DNA of 64,000 nucleotides, from positions 1 through 64,000 of the forward strand of contig NZ_JAINRD010000003.1 of assembly GCF_020400605.1 (NCBI RefSeq), read 5' to 3'. The notes below the pieces were generated by a model that worked only from the letters and a program-made list of their open reading frames with translations, made no database searches and was not told the DNA's origin. This document shows positions 7,529 to 16,372 of the stretch, one piece after another. Within the stretch, counting starts at the first letter, position 1; each line of letters begins with the position of its first letter. The DNA is from Streptomyces aculeolatus (GTDB taxonomy: Bacteria; Actinomycetota; Actinomycetes; Streptomycetales; Streptomycetaceae). A program made the translations under genes and the position numbers.

Positions 7529-8107
7529 ATGACCGCCACGTACACCTTCGACGTCTTCAGCAGCCTCGACGGCTTCGGCGCCGCCGGCGGCGACTGGACC
7601 GGCTACTGGGGCAAGCAGGGCCCCGAACTGCTCGACCACCGCCTCGGCCTGTACAGCGAGGAGCAGCGGATGGTCTTCGGCGCGCAGACCCACCGGCTGT
7701 TCGCCCGGATGCTCGCCGAGAGCAGCGAGGGCGACGACGTGCGCGACCCGTGGGTCACCCGGATGACCCAGCTGCCCGCGACCGTGGTGTCGACCACCCT
7801 GACGGAGCCCCTCGACTGGCACGACGCCACCATCGCGCGCGGCGACGCCGTCGACGTCGTCGCGCGCCTGAAGGAGGAGTCCGACGTGCCGCTGCGCTCC
7901 CACGGCAGCCTGGCGATGAACCGCGCGCTGATGGCCGCCGGCCTGGTCGACCGGGTGCAGGTCACCGTCTTCCCCGTGATCACCGGCCGGTCCGGGCTCG
8001 CCCCGGTGTTCGAGGGCGCGGCCGACTTCGACCTCGACCTCCTCGAGACCCGGACCCTCGACGGCCGCATCCAGGAGCTGATCTACCGGCCCACCCTGCA
8101 CGGCTGA
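7529..8107 (+). CDS. RibD C-terminal/dihydrofolate-reductase-like protein (copy 1)
   Basis: A 192-residue protein of the RibD_C/DHFR-like superfamily, NAD(P)H-binding reductases of mostly unknown substrate. It opens with TYTFDVFSSLDGFGAAGG, has the central MVFGAQTHRLF helix, the PLRSHGSLAMNRAL nucleotide-binding turn and the LVDRVQVTVFPVITG strand typical of the family. The ATG at 7529 follows GAGGAG. It is divergent from the LPMO gene and stands alone. A second family member lies at 60008-60640. It does not look like a folate enzyme proper; a stress-response or detoxifying reductase is more likely. Confidence 0.85.
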   Translation: MTATYTFDVFSSLDGFGAAGGDWTGYWGKQGPELLDHRLGLYSEEQRMVFGAQTHRLFARMLAESSEGDDVRDPWVTRMTQLPATVVSTTLTEPLDWHDATIARGDAVDVVARLKEESDVPLRSHGSLAMNRALMAAGLVDRVQVTVFPVITGRSGLAPVFEGAADFDLDLLETRTLDGRIQELIYRPTLHG

Positions 8108-8135
8108 GCGGCCGCGCCCGCGCGGGCGGCGGTCG

Positions 8136-9668
8136 TCAGAGGAGGTTCCGGCGCTGGGTGCGTACGACCTCCTCCGCCTCCGCCGCCGTCGCCACCGCGG
8201 GCGGGGAGCCCCACAGCGGCAGGCCGGCGGTCTCCTTGAGGAACGACACGGAGACGATGCCGACGACGGCGAACGCCATCGTGTAATACGCCGCCGCCAA
8301 GGGCGTGTCCAGGACGTGCACCAGCCCCTCGATGACGGCAGGGGTGGTGCCGCCGAAGACCGCGACGGAGATGTTGTAGCCGATGGCCAGGGAGCCGTAG
8401 CGGATCTCGGTGGGGAAGAGCGCCGGCAGCGTCGCCGACATGGTGCCCTGGAGGCAGATGAGGCTGCCGCCGAGCAGCAGCATCCCGAAGAAGACGGCGA
8501 GGACGGAGCCCTGCCGGACCAGCCCGTAGGCGGGCACCGTGACGACGAGGAAGCCGACCATGCCGATCATCAGCAGCGGTTTGCGGCCCAGCCGGTCGTT
8601 GGCGCGGCCGACGAGCGTGACGACGGAGATCATCGCGACCATGGTGGCGATGACGACGGCGAGCTGCTCGGCGCGCGGCCAGTCAAGGTTCTCCGTGAGG
8701 TACGTCGGCATGTAGGTGAGCAGCATGTAGTTGGCCACGTTGTACGCCGCCACCAGCGCGATGCACAGCAGCATCGTCCGCCGCTGCCCCGCCAGGATCC
8801 GCCGCAGCTCCCTGGGCGCCTGCTTCCCCTCGGTCTTCACCCCCTCGACGGGTTCCGCCTCGCCCGTCACCTGCGCCACGGTGGCCCGGCCCGCCTCGGA
8901 CTTGACGAAGGCGGGCGTCTCCTCCAGCCGCAGCCGCAGATAGAGGCCGATCGCGCCGAGAGGGCCGCCGATGAGGAACGGGATGCGCCAGCCCCAGGAG
9001 GCCATCGCGTCCTCGCCGATGCCGGCCGTGAGCACGAGGACGAGCCCGGAGGCGCCGATGTAGCCGGCGAGGGTGCCCATCTCCAGGAAGGAGCCGAAGT
9101 AGCCGCGCCGCTTGTCGGGGGCGTACTCGGCGATGAAGGTCGCCGCGCCGCCGTACTCGCCGCCGGTGGAGAAGCCCTGCATCAGCCGGGCGACGATGAG
9201 CAGCGCGGGCGCCCACAGGCCGATGGTGGCGTAGCTGGGGATGAGGCCGATGGAGAAGGTGGCCGTGGCCATCAGGATCATCGTCAGCGCCAGCACCTGC
9301 TTGCGGCCGACGCGGTCGCCGAGCGGGCCGAAGAACGCGCCGCCCAGGGGGCGTACGGCGAAGGAGATGGCGAAGGTCGCCAGCGACAGCATCGTGCGGG
9401 TGCCCTCGCTCGCACCGGAGTAGAAGACGTCGCCGAGGGTGACGGCGAGGTAGGCGTAGATGCCGTAGTCGAACCACTCCATGGCGTTGCCCAGCGCGGC
9501 GGCGCGCACGGCGCGCCGGATCTCGGGCTCCTCGGTGACCGTGATGTCGCGCAACCGCCACCTGGGCCGCAGCTTGGCCTGCGCCACGCGGAAGAGCATG
9601 GGGTGGCGTCTGCGGGCCGCGGGGTCCCCGGCAGCGCCGCCGTCCTTGTCCTGGGCCTCTGCGTCCAT
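8136..9668 (-). CDS. MFS transporter, metabolite:H+ symporter family (ProP/KgtP-like)
   Basis: A 510-residue, 12-helix inner-membrane symporter of the metabolite:H+ symporter family. Signature features are GNAMEWFDYGIYAYLA in the first helix, the GDRVGRKQVL motif A loop, GFSTGGEYGG in helix 4 and RRGYFGSF in the following loop. A hydrophilic N-terminal tail of about 50 residues and an extended charged central loop (near residues 265-295) are present. Relatives import proline, glycine betaine, ketoglutarate or citrate. The substrate cannot be chosen here. It converges on the DHFR-like gene and lies upstream of no obvious partner. Confidence 0.88.
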   Translation of the reverse strand: MDAEAQDKDGGAAGDPAARRRHPMLFRVAQAKLRPRWRLRDITVTEEPEIRRAVRAAALGNAMEWFDYGIYAYLAVTLGDVFYSGASEGTRTMLSLATFAISFAVRPLGGAFFGPLGDRVGRKQVLALTMILMATATFSIGLIPSYATIGLWAPALLIVARLMQGFSTGGEYGGAATFIAEYAPDKRRGYFGSFLEMGTLAGYIGASGLVLVLTAGIGEDAMASWGWRIPFLIGGPLGAIGLYLRLRLEETPAFVKSEAGRATVAQVTGEAEPVEGVKTEGKQAPRELRRILAGQRRTMLLCIALVAAYNVANYMLLTYMPTYLTENLDWPRAEQLAVVIATMVAMISVVTLVGRANDRLGRKPLLMIGMVGFLVVTVPAYGLVRQGSVLAVFFGMLLLGGSLICLQGTMSATLPALFPTEIRYGSLAIGYNISVAVFGGTTPAVIEGLVHVLDTPLAAAYYTMAFAVVGIVSVSFLKETAGLPLWGSPPAVATAAEAEEVVRTQRRNLL

Positions 9669-9756
9669 GAGATCCGGGGTACCACGCCGCCCGCCGCCAT
9701 CGCGGTCAACGCGCCGCCGCTGCCGCCCCTTCGGCCGTGGGGGGGGCGGGGCGGGC

Positions 9757-10791
9757 TCAGTTCGACAGGTTGATCTGCGAGCGCACCTGGTCGAACCCCA
9801 GTCCCGGGTGGGGCCGGCGAGGGCCCGGTACGCGCGGCTCGTCGCCGGCCGGGGCCGTCCACCAGCTCACGCTGCCCTCCTCGACGGTGCGCAGCAGGAT
9901 GCCCTCGCGGATCGCCCAGGGGCAGACGGTGACCACGTCGATGCTCATCAGCTTCATCGCGGTGTGCGCGACCACCGCGCCGGCCAGCGACTGCCGGGCA
10001 CGTGCGGGCGAGATGCCCGGCAGCCGCGCGCGCTCGGCCGCGGGCAGCCCCTGCAGTTGCTTGACGGCGCGGCGGAGGTCCTCCTGCGCCATCGTGCGCG
10101 GCACGAACGGGCCGTGCCGGCCGGGTGCGGCGCCGCAGAGGCGGGCGAGCTGCTGCATGGTGCGGGAGGTGACGACGGTGGTGCGGGGCGCCTCCCAGCG
10201 GATGCGGGCGGCCACGTCGCGCAGCCGGTGCCGCACGTGGCGGCGTACGGCCTTGACCTCGGCGGCCGGCGGCGGGTCGTGCTTGCCGAAGAACTCGCGG
10301 GTCAGCCGGGCGGCGCCGAGCGGCAGCGCGATGGCGAAGTCGGGCAGCCGGCTGCGGCCGCAGGCGACCTCGAACGAGCCGCCGCCGATGTCGAGGACGG
10401 CCATCGGCCCGGCGCGCCAGCCCATCCACCGGCGGGCCGCCAGGAACGTCAGCTCCGCCTCCTTCTCGCCGGGCAGCAGCTGCAGGGCCACGTCGGTGCG
10501 CTCGCGGACGGCGCGGCAGATGTCGCGCGCGTTGGGAGCGTCGCGTACGACGGCGGTGGCGAAGGCGAACGGCTCCGCGACCCCCCAGCGCCGGGCCTCC
10601 TCGCGCGCGGCGCCGACGGCGGCGGCCAGCTCCCCGACGGCCCGCTCGCCGAGCCGTCCGTCGGGGTCGGCGAGCTCCGCGAGGCGCAGCTGCCGCTTGG
10701 CGGTGTGCACCGGCAGCGGCACCTGGCCGTCCGCGTCCGCGACCACCAGGCGCACCGTGTGGGATCCCGCATCGATCACGCCGACTCTCAT
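9757..10791 (-). CDS. Ppx/GppA-family phosphatase (exopolyphosphatase-like)
   Basis: A 344-residue member of the Ppx/GppA family, which hydrolyses polyphosphate or pppGpp. It has the ASKHA-fold phosphate motif VGVIDAGSHTVRLVV at the N-terminus, the ATAVVRDAPN segment near residue 85, the LLPGEKEAELTF stretch, and the second phosphate-binding motif VLDIGGGSFEV near residue 137. Length is that of the short actinobacterial two-domain form, lacking the C-terminal HD domain of E. coli Ppx. Predicted role is control of polyphosphate or alarmone level in the cytoplasm. It is monocistronic as far as can be seen. Confidence 0.9.
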   Translation of the reverse strand: MRVGVIDAGSHTVRLVVADADGQVPLPVHTAKRQLRLAELADPDGRLGERAVGELAAAVGAAREEARRWGVAEPFAFATAVVRDAPNARDICRAVRERTDVALQLLPGEKEAELTFLAARRWMGWRAGPMAVLDIGGGSFEVACGRSRLPDFAIALPLGAARLTREFFGKHDPPPAAEVKAVRRHVRHRLRDVAARIRWEAPRTTVVTSRTMQQLARLCGAAPGRHGPFVPRTMAQEDLRRAVKQLQGLPAAERARLPGISPARARQSLAGAVVAHTAMKLMSIDVVTVCPWAIREGILLRTVEEGSVSWWTAPAGDEPRVPGPRRPHPGLGFDQVRSQINLSN

Positions 10792-10873
10792 TCAGCCTCG
10801 CGTACCCCAATCGGCGGCTTTTTAGACATCCCTCCTCTTCCGACCCTGGTGCCCCGGGCTGCGCCGTACGCGC

Positions 10874-11446
10874 TCAGCGCAGGTCGAGCCGCATCAGGAC
10901 CCGGGGGTGGCCGGCCAGCCGCGACGTCGTGTCGGCGGCGTGGGTGAAGCCGGCGCGCTCGAAGTTCTTCCTCAGCCCGGCGTACGCCATCGTCAGGTCG
11001 ACCCGGGCGGACCCGTTGTCCAGCGGGTACGCCTCGACCACGGGGGCGCCGTGGTCGCGGGCGAAGCCGACCGCGCCGGCGATGAGGGAGTGCGAGATGC
11101 CCTTCTTGCGGTGGCCGGGGCGGACCCGGACGCACCACAGCGACCACACCGGCAGGTCGTCGACGTGCGGGATCCTGCGGTTGCGCGCGAAGGTCGTGTC
11201 CGCCCGCGGCGCCACGGCCGCCCACCCCACCGGCACGTCCCCCTCGTAGGCGAGCACGCCGGGCGCCGGCTCGCCGGCGCACAGCCCGGCCGCGTACTCG
11301 CCGCGGGCGGGGCCGCGCAGCTCCTGGTTGAGCCGCGAGGGGATCCGGTAGCTCAGGCACCAGCAGACGGTGGCGTCCGGGGATTTCGGGCCGATCACGG
11401 CCCTGACGTCCTCGAACACCGAGGCGGGGCGGACTTCGATGGTCAT
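10874..11446 (-). CDS. GNAT-family N-acetyltransferase
   Basis: A 190-residue acetyltransferase with the GNAT acetyl-CoA loop VRPGHRKKGISHSLI near residue 108 (the R-x-x-G-x-G/A pattern appears as RKKGIS). An N-terminal CWCLSYR motif around residue 28 marks a subfamily common in actinobacteria. The C-terminal strand FERAGF is also typical. Substrate is unknown; small amines or antibiotics are possible. The ATG at 11446 is the only sensible start. It is divergent from the luciferase-like oxidoreductase gene across 190 bases. Confidence 0.85.
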   Translation of the reverse strand: MTIEVRPASVFEDVRAVIGPKSPDATVCWCLSYRIPSRLNQELRGPARGEYAAGLCAGEPAPGVLAYEGDVPVGWAAVAPRADTTFARNRRIPHVDDLPVWSLWCVRVRPGHRKKGISHSLIAGAVGFARDHGAPVVEAYPLDNGSARVDLTMAYAGLRKNFERAGFTHAADTTSRLAGHPRVLMRLDLR

Positions 11447-11636
11447 GGGGCGAGCATGTCATGCGGGCTCTCCGGCGCCCGCTCCCCGCCGCGTGCGCCC
11501 GGGGCGCGCGTACCGCCCCCGGGCGGTGCGTGCGGCGCCGCCGGCTGATCCTTGCGGGTCCCCCGGCGGTGTGCGAGCGTGCGTGGCCGTAGCCGGGCGG
11601 TACGCCCGGCGCGTACCCGACGAGAGGTGGCCGCCC

Positions 11637-12461
11637 GTGAAGTTCGGGGTGTCGACGTTCCTGACCGACGAGGGCATCGCGCCCGCGGTGCTCGGGCGGG
11701 CCCTGGAGGAGCGCGGCTTCGACGCGCTGTTCGTCGCCGAGCACACCCACATCCCGGTCGAGCGGGTCTCGCCCCTGCCGGCCGGCGGGGAGCTGCCGCG
11801 GAAGTACTACCGCACGCTCGACCCGTTCGTCGCCCTGTCGGCGGTCGCCGCGGTGACCCGGGACCTGCTGCTCGGCACCGGCATCGCGCTGGTCGTGGAG
11901 CGGGATCCGATCATCACCGCGAAGGAGGTCGCCACGCTCGACCTGGTCTCGGGCGGCCGGGTGGCCTTCGGCGTCGGCGCCGGGTGGAACCGCGAGGAGA
12001 TGCGCAACCACGGCACGGAGCCGCGCACCCGGGGGCGGCTGCTGGACGAGCGGATGCGCGCGATGATCGCGCTGTGGACGGAGGACGAGGCGGAGTTCCA
12101 CGGCGAGTTCGTCGACTTCGACCCGGTCTTCTGCTGGCCCAAGCCGGTGCAGCGCCCCCATCCGCCGGTCTACGTGGGCGGGGGCGGCGAGCCGGCCTTC
12201 GCCCGGGTCGCGGCGTACGGCACGGCGTGGCTGCCGAGCCGGGTGCCGGCCGGGGAGCTGGGCGGGCGGATGGAGCGGCTGCGGGAGGTGGCGGGCGACG
12301 TGCCGGTGGTGCCGTACTCCGCGTCGCACGAGCCGCAGGCGCTCCAGGCGTACGCGGAGCTGGACCTGGAGCGGGTGCTGCTGGACCTGCCGACGCTGCC
12401 GGAGGCGGAGACGCTGCGGAAGCTGGACGAACTGGCGGCGGCGGCCGGGGCGTACCGGTGA
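11637..12461 (+). CDS. LLM-class F420-dependent oxidoreductase
   Basis: A 274-residue luciferase-like TIM-barrel protein of the F420-dependent class common in actinobacteria. It shows KFGVSTFLTDEGI at the N-terminus, FDALFVAEHTHIP near residue 30, LLLGTGIALV, and the core GRVAFGVGAGWNREEM near residue 112 that lines the cofactor site. WPKPVQRPHPPVYVGGGG near residue 165 is a further family hallmark. The GTG start at 11637 is chosen because GAGAGGTGG precedes it and the protein then begins like relatives; longer frames upstream are rejected. Substrate is unknown. Confidence 0.9.
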   Translation: MKFGVSTFLTDEGIAPAVLGRALEERGFDALFVAEHTHIPVERVSPLPAGGELPRKYYRTLDPFVALSAVAAVTRDLLLGTGIALVVERDPIITAKEVATLDLVSGGRVAFGVGAGWNREEMRNHGTEPRTRGRLLDERMRAMIALWTEDEAEFHGEFVDFDPVFCWPKPVQRPHPPVYVGGGGEPAFARVAAYGTAWLPSRVPAGELGGRMERLREVAGDVPVVPYSASHEPQALQAYAELDLERVLLDLPTLPEAETLRKLDELAAAAGAYR

Positions 12462-12477
12462 CGCGGCGCCCGCGCGG

Positions 12478-13767
12478 TCAGCGGGTGAGCCAGGCGCCGA
12501 GGCGGGACAGCCGGGGGATGTGCTCGCGGTAGTCGCGGCTGTTGCGGTCCAGCGCCTCCAGGAGGCGGGCGGAGCGGTGTTCGGTGTCGAGTTCGTCGAG
12601 GATCCGGTTGACGTCGGCGAGCAGCGCGCCGTAGAGGAACCAGTTCTCCTCGTCTCGCCCCACGGTCTCCAGCAGCAGGCTCTCCACCCGGTCGCGTACG
12701 GCGTGGGCCGCCACCAGGTCCGCCTCCAGCCGGCCTGCGGCGGTCTCGGCGCTCTCCGAGACCTCGGTCGAGACCAGCTGCGCGAAGCTGACCAGCGCGT
12801 CGCCGAGGTAGCCGAAGAGGTCCTGCAGCGCGGCGCCCGCGTCGTGGGGGAACAGGGTCTCCCCCCTCCCCCGGGCCTTCGCCAGGTCGGCGAGGCCGCG
12901 GGTGAGGACGCGCAGCACCACCGCGCAGACCTCCAGCGTGTCCAGCCCCGTGCGCAGCACGACCCGGTGCATCAGGCCCTCGCTCACCCGGGGGTTGAGC
13001 CGCAGGCTGTCCTCGGCGCGGCGCAGCGAGGTGTCGACCTCGCCGACGAAGTCGTCCAGCTCGCGCGCGGTGTGCAGCCGGTCGGCCGCCGCCGAGGGCG
13101 TGGTGACCTCGGTGAGCTGCTCCGCGCTGCGCAGCATCAGGCGGCGCATGCGGCGGGCCAGGTCCTCGATGGCGTCGCCGGCGCTCTCCACCCACACCGG
13201 GGGCGCCAGCACCAGGTTGAACGTGAGGCCCACGACGGCGCCGGTGAGCGTCTCCAGGATCCGCGTGAACGCCGTGTCGCCCACGTGGCTGACGCCGAGG
13301 ACGAGCATCGCGCTGATGGCGACCTCGGGCACGAACTCGTTCACCCGCACGATGCGGCCCGCGACGAGCGAGCTGAGGATGATCAGCCCCAGGCTCCACC
13401 AGCTCAGCCCGACCAGCGCGCTGAACCCGCTGGCGATGAGCACCCCGACGACGACGGCGGTGACACGCCGGATGCCGGTGGTGAGCGTCGCGTAGAACGT
13501 CACCTGGACGACGAGCAGCGCGGTCAGCGGCGCCGTCAGCGGCTTGGGGCCGCTGGTGAGCTGGAGGGCGACGACGTACGCGAGGGTGGCGGCCATCGCG
13601 GCGCGCATCGTCTGCGCCACGGCGGGCGCGCGGAGCCGCTCGGCGAGGCCGGCCAGGGGCGAGCGGTTCCTGGCGGCGTCGGCTGCGTAGGGCTTCAGCG
13701 CTCCTCCCGGTGACGTCGCGACCGGAGCGCCGCGGCGGTTCGCCGCGGCGCCGGTGATCACGCACAA
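12478..13767 (-). CDS. FUSC/aromatic acid exporter-family membrane protein
   Basis: A 429-residue protein with about six hydrophobic helices between residues 55 and 195 and a long soluble C-terminal helical domain. This layout and the PLTAPLTALLVVQVTFYATL segment match the fusaric acid/aromatic acid exporter (FUSC, DUF939-type) family. Members export weak acids or small aromatics. The listed start is a TTG at 13767; a GTG two codons later is equally possible, and neither has a good ribosome site, so the N-terminus is uncertain. The 16-base gap to the convergent oxidoreductase gene leaves no room for a separate terminator. Confidence 0.82.
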   Translation of the reverse strand: MCVITGAAANRRGAPVATSPGGALKPYAADAARNRSPLAGLAERLRAPAVAQTMRAAMAATLAYVVALQLTSGPKPLTAPLTALLVVQVTFYATLTTGIRRVTAVVVGVLIASGFSALVGLSWWSLGLIILSSLVAGRIVRVNEFVPEVAISAMLVLGVSHVGDTAFTRILETLTGAVVGLTFNLVLAPPVWVESAGDAIEDLARRMRRLMLRSAEQLTEVTTPSAAADRLHTARELDDFVGEVDTSLRRAEDSLRLNPRVSEGLMHRVVLRTGLDTLEVCAVVLRVLTRGLADLAKARGRGETLFPHDAGAALQDLFGYLGDALVSFAQLVSTEVSESAETAAGRLEADLVAAHAVRDRVESLLLETVGRDEENWFLYGALLADVNRILDELDTEHRSARLLEALDRNSRDYREHIPRLSRLGAWLTR

Positions 13768-13803
13768 CGTCTCACAGAGAGGGGCCCCGCTCGCGCTGCG
13801 GAG

Positions 13804-13838
13804 CCACCCCCTCGGGTCCGGGTAGGCCGAGGGGGTGG
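13804..13838 (-). terminator. Terminator hairpin after the glucuronoyl esterase gene
   Basis: Perfect 12-base arms CCACCCCCTCGG and CCGAGGGGGTGG flank an 11-base loop, starting 20 bases beyond the esterase stop codon. It separates this gene from the FUSC-type gene on the same strand. Confidence 0.75.
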
Positions 13839-13857
13839 CGTGGGGGGTCCGGCGGGG

Positions 13858-15138
13858 TCAGCCGCCGCCGGTGAGGACCGGGGTCTGCCAGGTGCGCCAC
13901 TCGGCGAGTTCGGCGGGCTTCCTCGGCGAGATCCGGAACGCGCCGGGGGCGCTGCCCGTACCGTGCAGGAACGCCGCGATGCTCTGCTGGAGCGGGGCGC
14001 GCCACTCGGACCGGGCTGCGCAGTGGGTGCCGTCCTGCACATCGGACCAGTAGCTGATGTTCCGGCCCGCGCCGAGCGCCTTGTAGACCTCGGCCCCGCC
14101 GAGGGCCGCCACGGCGCCGGACCGGGCGCCGAGCCAGTCGACGTGCGGGTTCTCCATGAGGAACAGCCCGCGGGGTGCGATCATGCCGACCATCTCGTGG
14201 GTGTCCACCGGCAGTTGTGCGGGGTTGCCGGTGTACGAGCCGAAGGCGTCGCCCAGCCACGGCTGCTCCGAGTACCCGCTGCTCAGCGGCTGGGCGCCGC
14301 TCTCCCGGGCGACGCTGCGCAGGGCGGGGGCGCCCGCGGTGCCCGACTCGATGGGCATCGTCAGCGCGATGCGCTGGTCGAACGCGCCGGCGACGAACGC
14401 GCCCTTGCCGAACCGGGAGCAGCCGGTGACGCCGGTCGCGTCGGCCCGCAGCACGCTGCCGTCCGACTGCTCGATGACGTCGATGATGCGGCTCACGCCC
14501 CAGGCCCAGGCCATGAGCAGCCCGGTGCTGCTGGAGGAGCCGTAGACGCTGTAGAAGGCACCCTGCTTGTTGTTGCGCGGGGTGCCCTCGCGGCCCACGG
14601 CGTACGGGTCGAAGTTGACGACGGCGGCGCCCGCGGCCTTGATGGCGGCGGTGTCCGCGCCGAAGCCGCCGTAGACGACGACCGCGGGGAACGGGCCGGT
14701 GCCGCCGGGCAGCTCGACGCGCGCGGAGAAGCTCGCGCTGCGGCCCTGGTCCGAGACGTTCACCGTGATCTGGCTCTGCGACACGCTGCCGGTGACGCTC
14801 GCGGGCTTGGCCGGCTTCTGGCCGTAGACGGTGCGCTCGGCCAGCTCCCTGATCTCGGCCCGGCGGCAGCGCCAGTCGGACTTGGTGGTGACGCGCGTGC
14901 CGTCCAGTTTGGTGAAGGGGTCGGGCAGCAGGGTGTTCGAGGCCGTGGGCGGGCTCGGGACGGGGCAGTCGGCGCCGTCGTCCTCGACCTGCGGGGCCGC
15001 CTGCGCGACGGTCCCGATGCGGTCGGCGGCGGCGCCCGGCCGGGCGTCGAGGGTGGCGGCGAACATCGCGGCGACGGCGACGAGGGCGGCGACAACCCAG
15101 GAGAGCGGTCTGGGCCGGCGGAGCGGGCGGAAGCGCAT
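13858..15138 (-). CDS. Secreted glucuronoyl esterase, CE15 family
   Basis: A 426-residue secreted alpha/beta-hydrolase resembling CE15 glucuronoyl methylesterases. These cut ester bonds between lignin and the 4-O-methylglucuronic acid side chains of xylan. A twin-arginine-like signal (RPLRRPRPLSW plus hydrophobic stretch) covers residues 5-38. The nucleophile is Ser241 in GCSRFGKGA, an acidic residue lies in PIESG (Glu264) and a candidate catalytic histidine in DGTHC (His372). The start at 15138 follows GGAGGT. It has a perfect CebR box 22 bases before the start and a xylanase-type inverted repeat further up. It is a good partner for the LPMO encoded 6.5 kb away. Confidence 0.88.
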   Translation of the reverse strand: MRFRPLRRPRPLSWVVAALVAVAAMFAATLDARPGAAADRIGTVAQAAPQVEDDGADCPVPSPPTASNTLLPDPFTKLDGTRVTTKSDWRCRRAEIRELAERTVYGQKPAKPASVTGSVSQSQITVNVSDQGRSASFSARVELPGGTGPFPAVVVYGGFGADTAAIKAAGAAVVNFDPYAVGREGTPRNNKQGAFYSVYGSSSSTGLLMAWAWGVSRIIDVIEQSDGSVLRADATGVTGCSRFGKGAFVAGAFDQRIALTMPIESGTAGAPALRSVARESGAQPLSSGYSEQPWLGDAFGSYTGNPAQLPVDTHEMVGMIAPRGLFLMENPHVDWLGARSGAVAALGGAEVYKALGAGRNISYWSDVQDGTHCAARSEWRAPLQQSIAAFLHGTGSAPGAFRISPRKPAELAEWRTWQTPVLTGGG

Positions 15139-15159
15139 GGGGGGAACCTCCAAGCCGGG

Positions 15160-15173
15160 TGGGAGCGCTCCCA
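15160..15173 (-). promoter_or_regulatory. CebR-type operator TGGGAGCGCTCCCA upstream of the CE15 gene
   Basis: A second perfect copy of the 14-bp CebR palindrome lies 22 bases before the esterase start codon, close enough to overlap its transcription start or leader. Repression by CebR released by cello-oligosaccharides is the natural reading. Confidence 0.85.
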
Positions 15174-15235
15174 TACCGTAGGGAGGCGACCGGCACGCGA
15201 CAACAGTGGTTTTCAGCCACTTTCGCGATGCTAAG

Positions 15236-15246
15236 CGAAACTTTCG
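15236..15246 (-). promoter_or_regulatory. Xylanase-type inverted repeat CGAAACTTTCG upstream of the CE15 gene
   Basis: An 11-bp inverted repeat of the CGAA-N-TTCG type, as described for BxlR and for xylanase promoters of Streptomyces, lies 98 bases before the esterase start. A second nearby hairpin (TTTCGC...GCGAAA, 15221-15240) overlaps it. It could bring xylan-dependent control in addition to CebR. Confidence 0.55.
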
Positions 15247-15277
15247 GAGACCTATGCGTGTGCCGCGCCGCCGGCCC

Positions 15278-16171
15278 TCAGCCGATCACCGCGCTCGACG
15301 GCACCCGGTCGGCGGGCACCGAGAACACCGCCACGTACGGCTGCGGATCCCCGCACGCCCCGCCGCCCCGCACCGGCCGCAGCCGCCGCGACGTGATCTC
15401 CAGCAGCAGGTCCTCGCCGCAGCCCCGCCCCTCGAAGGCGAACCGCCGCGCCGGCCCCGGCAGGTCCGAGTCGTACAGGCTCCCCAGCTCGGCCTCCAGC
15501 GCCGCGGCCGGCTGCGCGGGCAGCGGGCGTACGAAGGCGTCGAACTGGTCCGGCTGGCTGACCTCGGCCGCCCGCGGCCGGCCCGCCGCCGCGCCGTCCA
15601 GCGGTGCGTACGCGAGGAGTTCAGCCGGTCCCGGCGGCTGGGGCGACGTGCCGCCGATCCTCGGGTCCGTGCCGACGTCCTCCTCCGCGACGGCGAAGAC
15701 CGCGAGCACGTCCCAGGGGCTGTCGCAGGTCTCGTACGTCGTCGTGTCGGTCAGCCGCGCGGAGTAGCCGGTGTTCTCGGCGTACGTCAGCACCGCGCCC
15801 TCCGCGCTGGTGCACCCGCTGCTCCAGCTCATCGCGACCAGCGCCTTCGCGTCCAGGTCGGGTTCGAGCAGCTCGTCCCGCAGCCCGGCGCCCATGCTCT
15901 CCTGCGGGAACCAGCCGGCGAACGCCTTCACGTCCGCCGGCGACCGCAGCATCGTGCTGACCGGTGCGAACCCGTGGCCCTGCTCGAAGTGCACGGTCTG
16001 CGCCCCGGGCACCACCGCGCCGTCGACGCCGTCCGGGCCGGACACGGGCGGCCCGTCCGAGCCCTCCACCGCCCACCACACCCAACCCGCGAGCAGCGCC
16101 CCCGCGACGACCGCCGCCGTGATCCACCACGTACCGGCGCGCAGCCGTGCGTCCGCCGAATCCCCCGCCAT
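15278..16171 (-). CDS. Membrane-anchored hypothetical protein with extracytoplasmic domain
   Basis: A 297-residue protein with one transmembrane segment near residues 14-32 (WWITAAVVAGALLAGWVWW) and a long extracytoplasmic part. Five cysteines in the outer part could form disulfides (SSGCTSAEG, YETCDSP, EGRGCGED, GGGACGDP). I do not recognise a family. The ATG at 16171 is preferred over the longer frame because the hydrophobic anchor then sits near the N-terminus and a GGGGGGA run precedes it. It is divergent from the TerB-like gene across 201 bases, which must hold both promoters. Confidence 0.7.
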   Translation of the reverse strand: MAGDSADARLRAGTWWITAAVVAGALLAGWVWWAVEGSDGPPVSGPDGVDGAVVPGAQTVHFEQGHGFAPVSTMLRSPADVKAFAGWFPQESMGAGLRDELLEPDLDAKALVAMSWSSGCTSAEGAVLTYAENTGYSARLTDTTTYETCDSPWDVLAVFAVAEEDVGTDPRIGGTSPQPPGPAELLAYAPLDGAAAGRPRAAEVSQPDQFDAFVRPLPAQPAAALEAELGSLYDSDLPGPARRFAFEGRGCGEDLLLEITSRRLRPVRGGGACGDPQPYVAVFSVPADRVPSSAVIG

Positions 16172-16372
16172 CCCCGTCCCCCCGTCGCTCCCCCGCACAC
16201 CTCTTCGACGGCACCCCGCCCCACGCGGTTCCCCGCGTCCCCCGGACGGGTGCATGCGGAACCTCTGCGTCCTGCGGGGGCGTTGAGAGACTGACCGCGG
16301 CACCGCGGTCTTCGGTACGACGACCGGAACCGACGAGCCGGGCGGCATGCCCGCAACCCGAGGTGGCATTCA

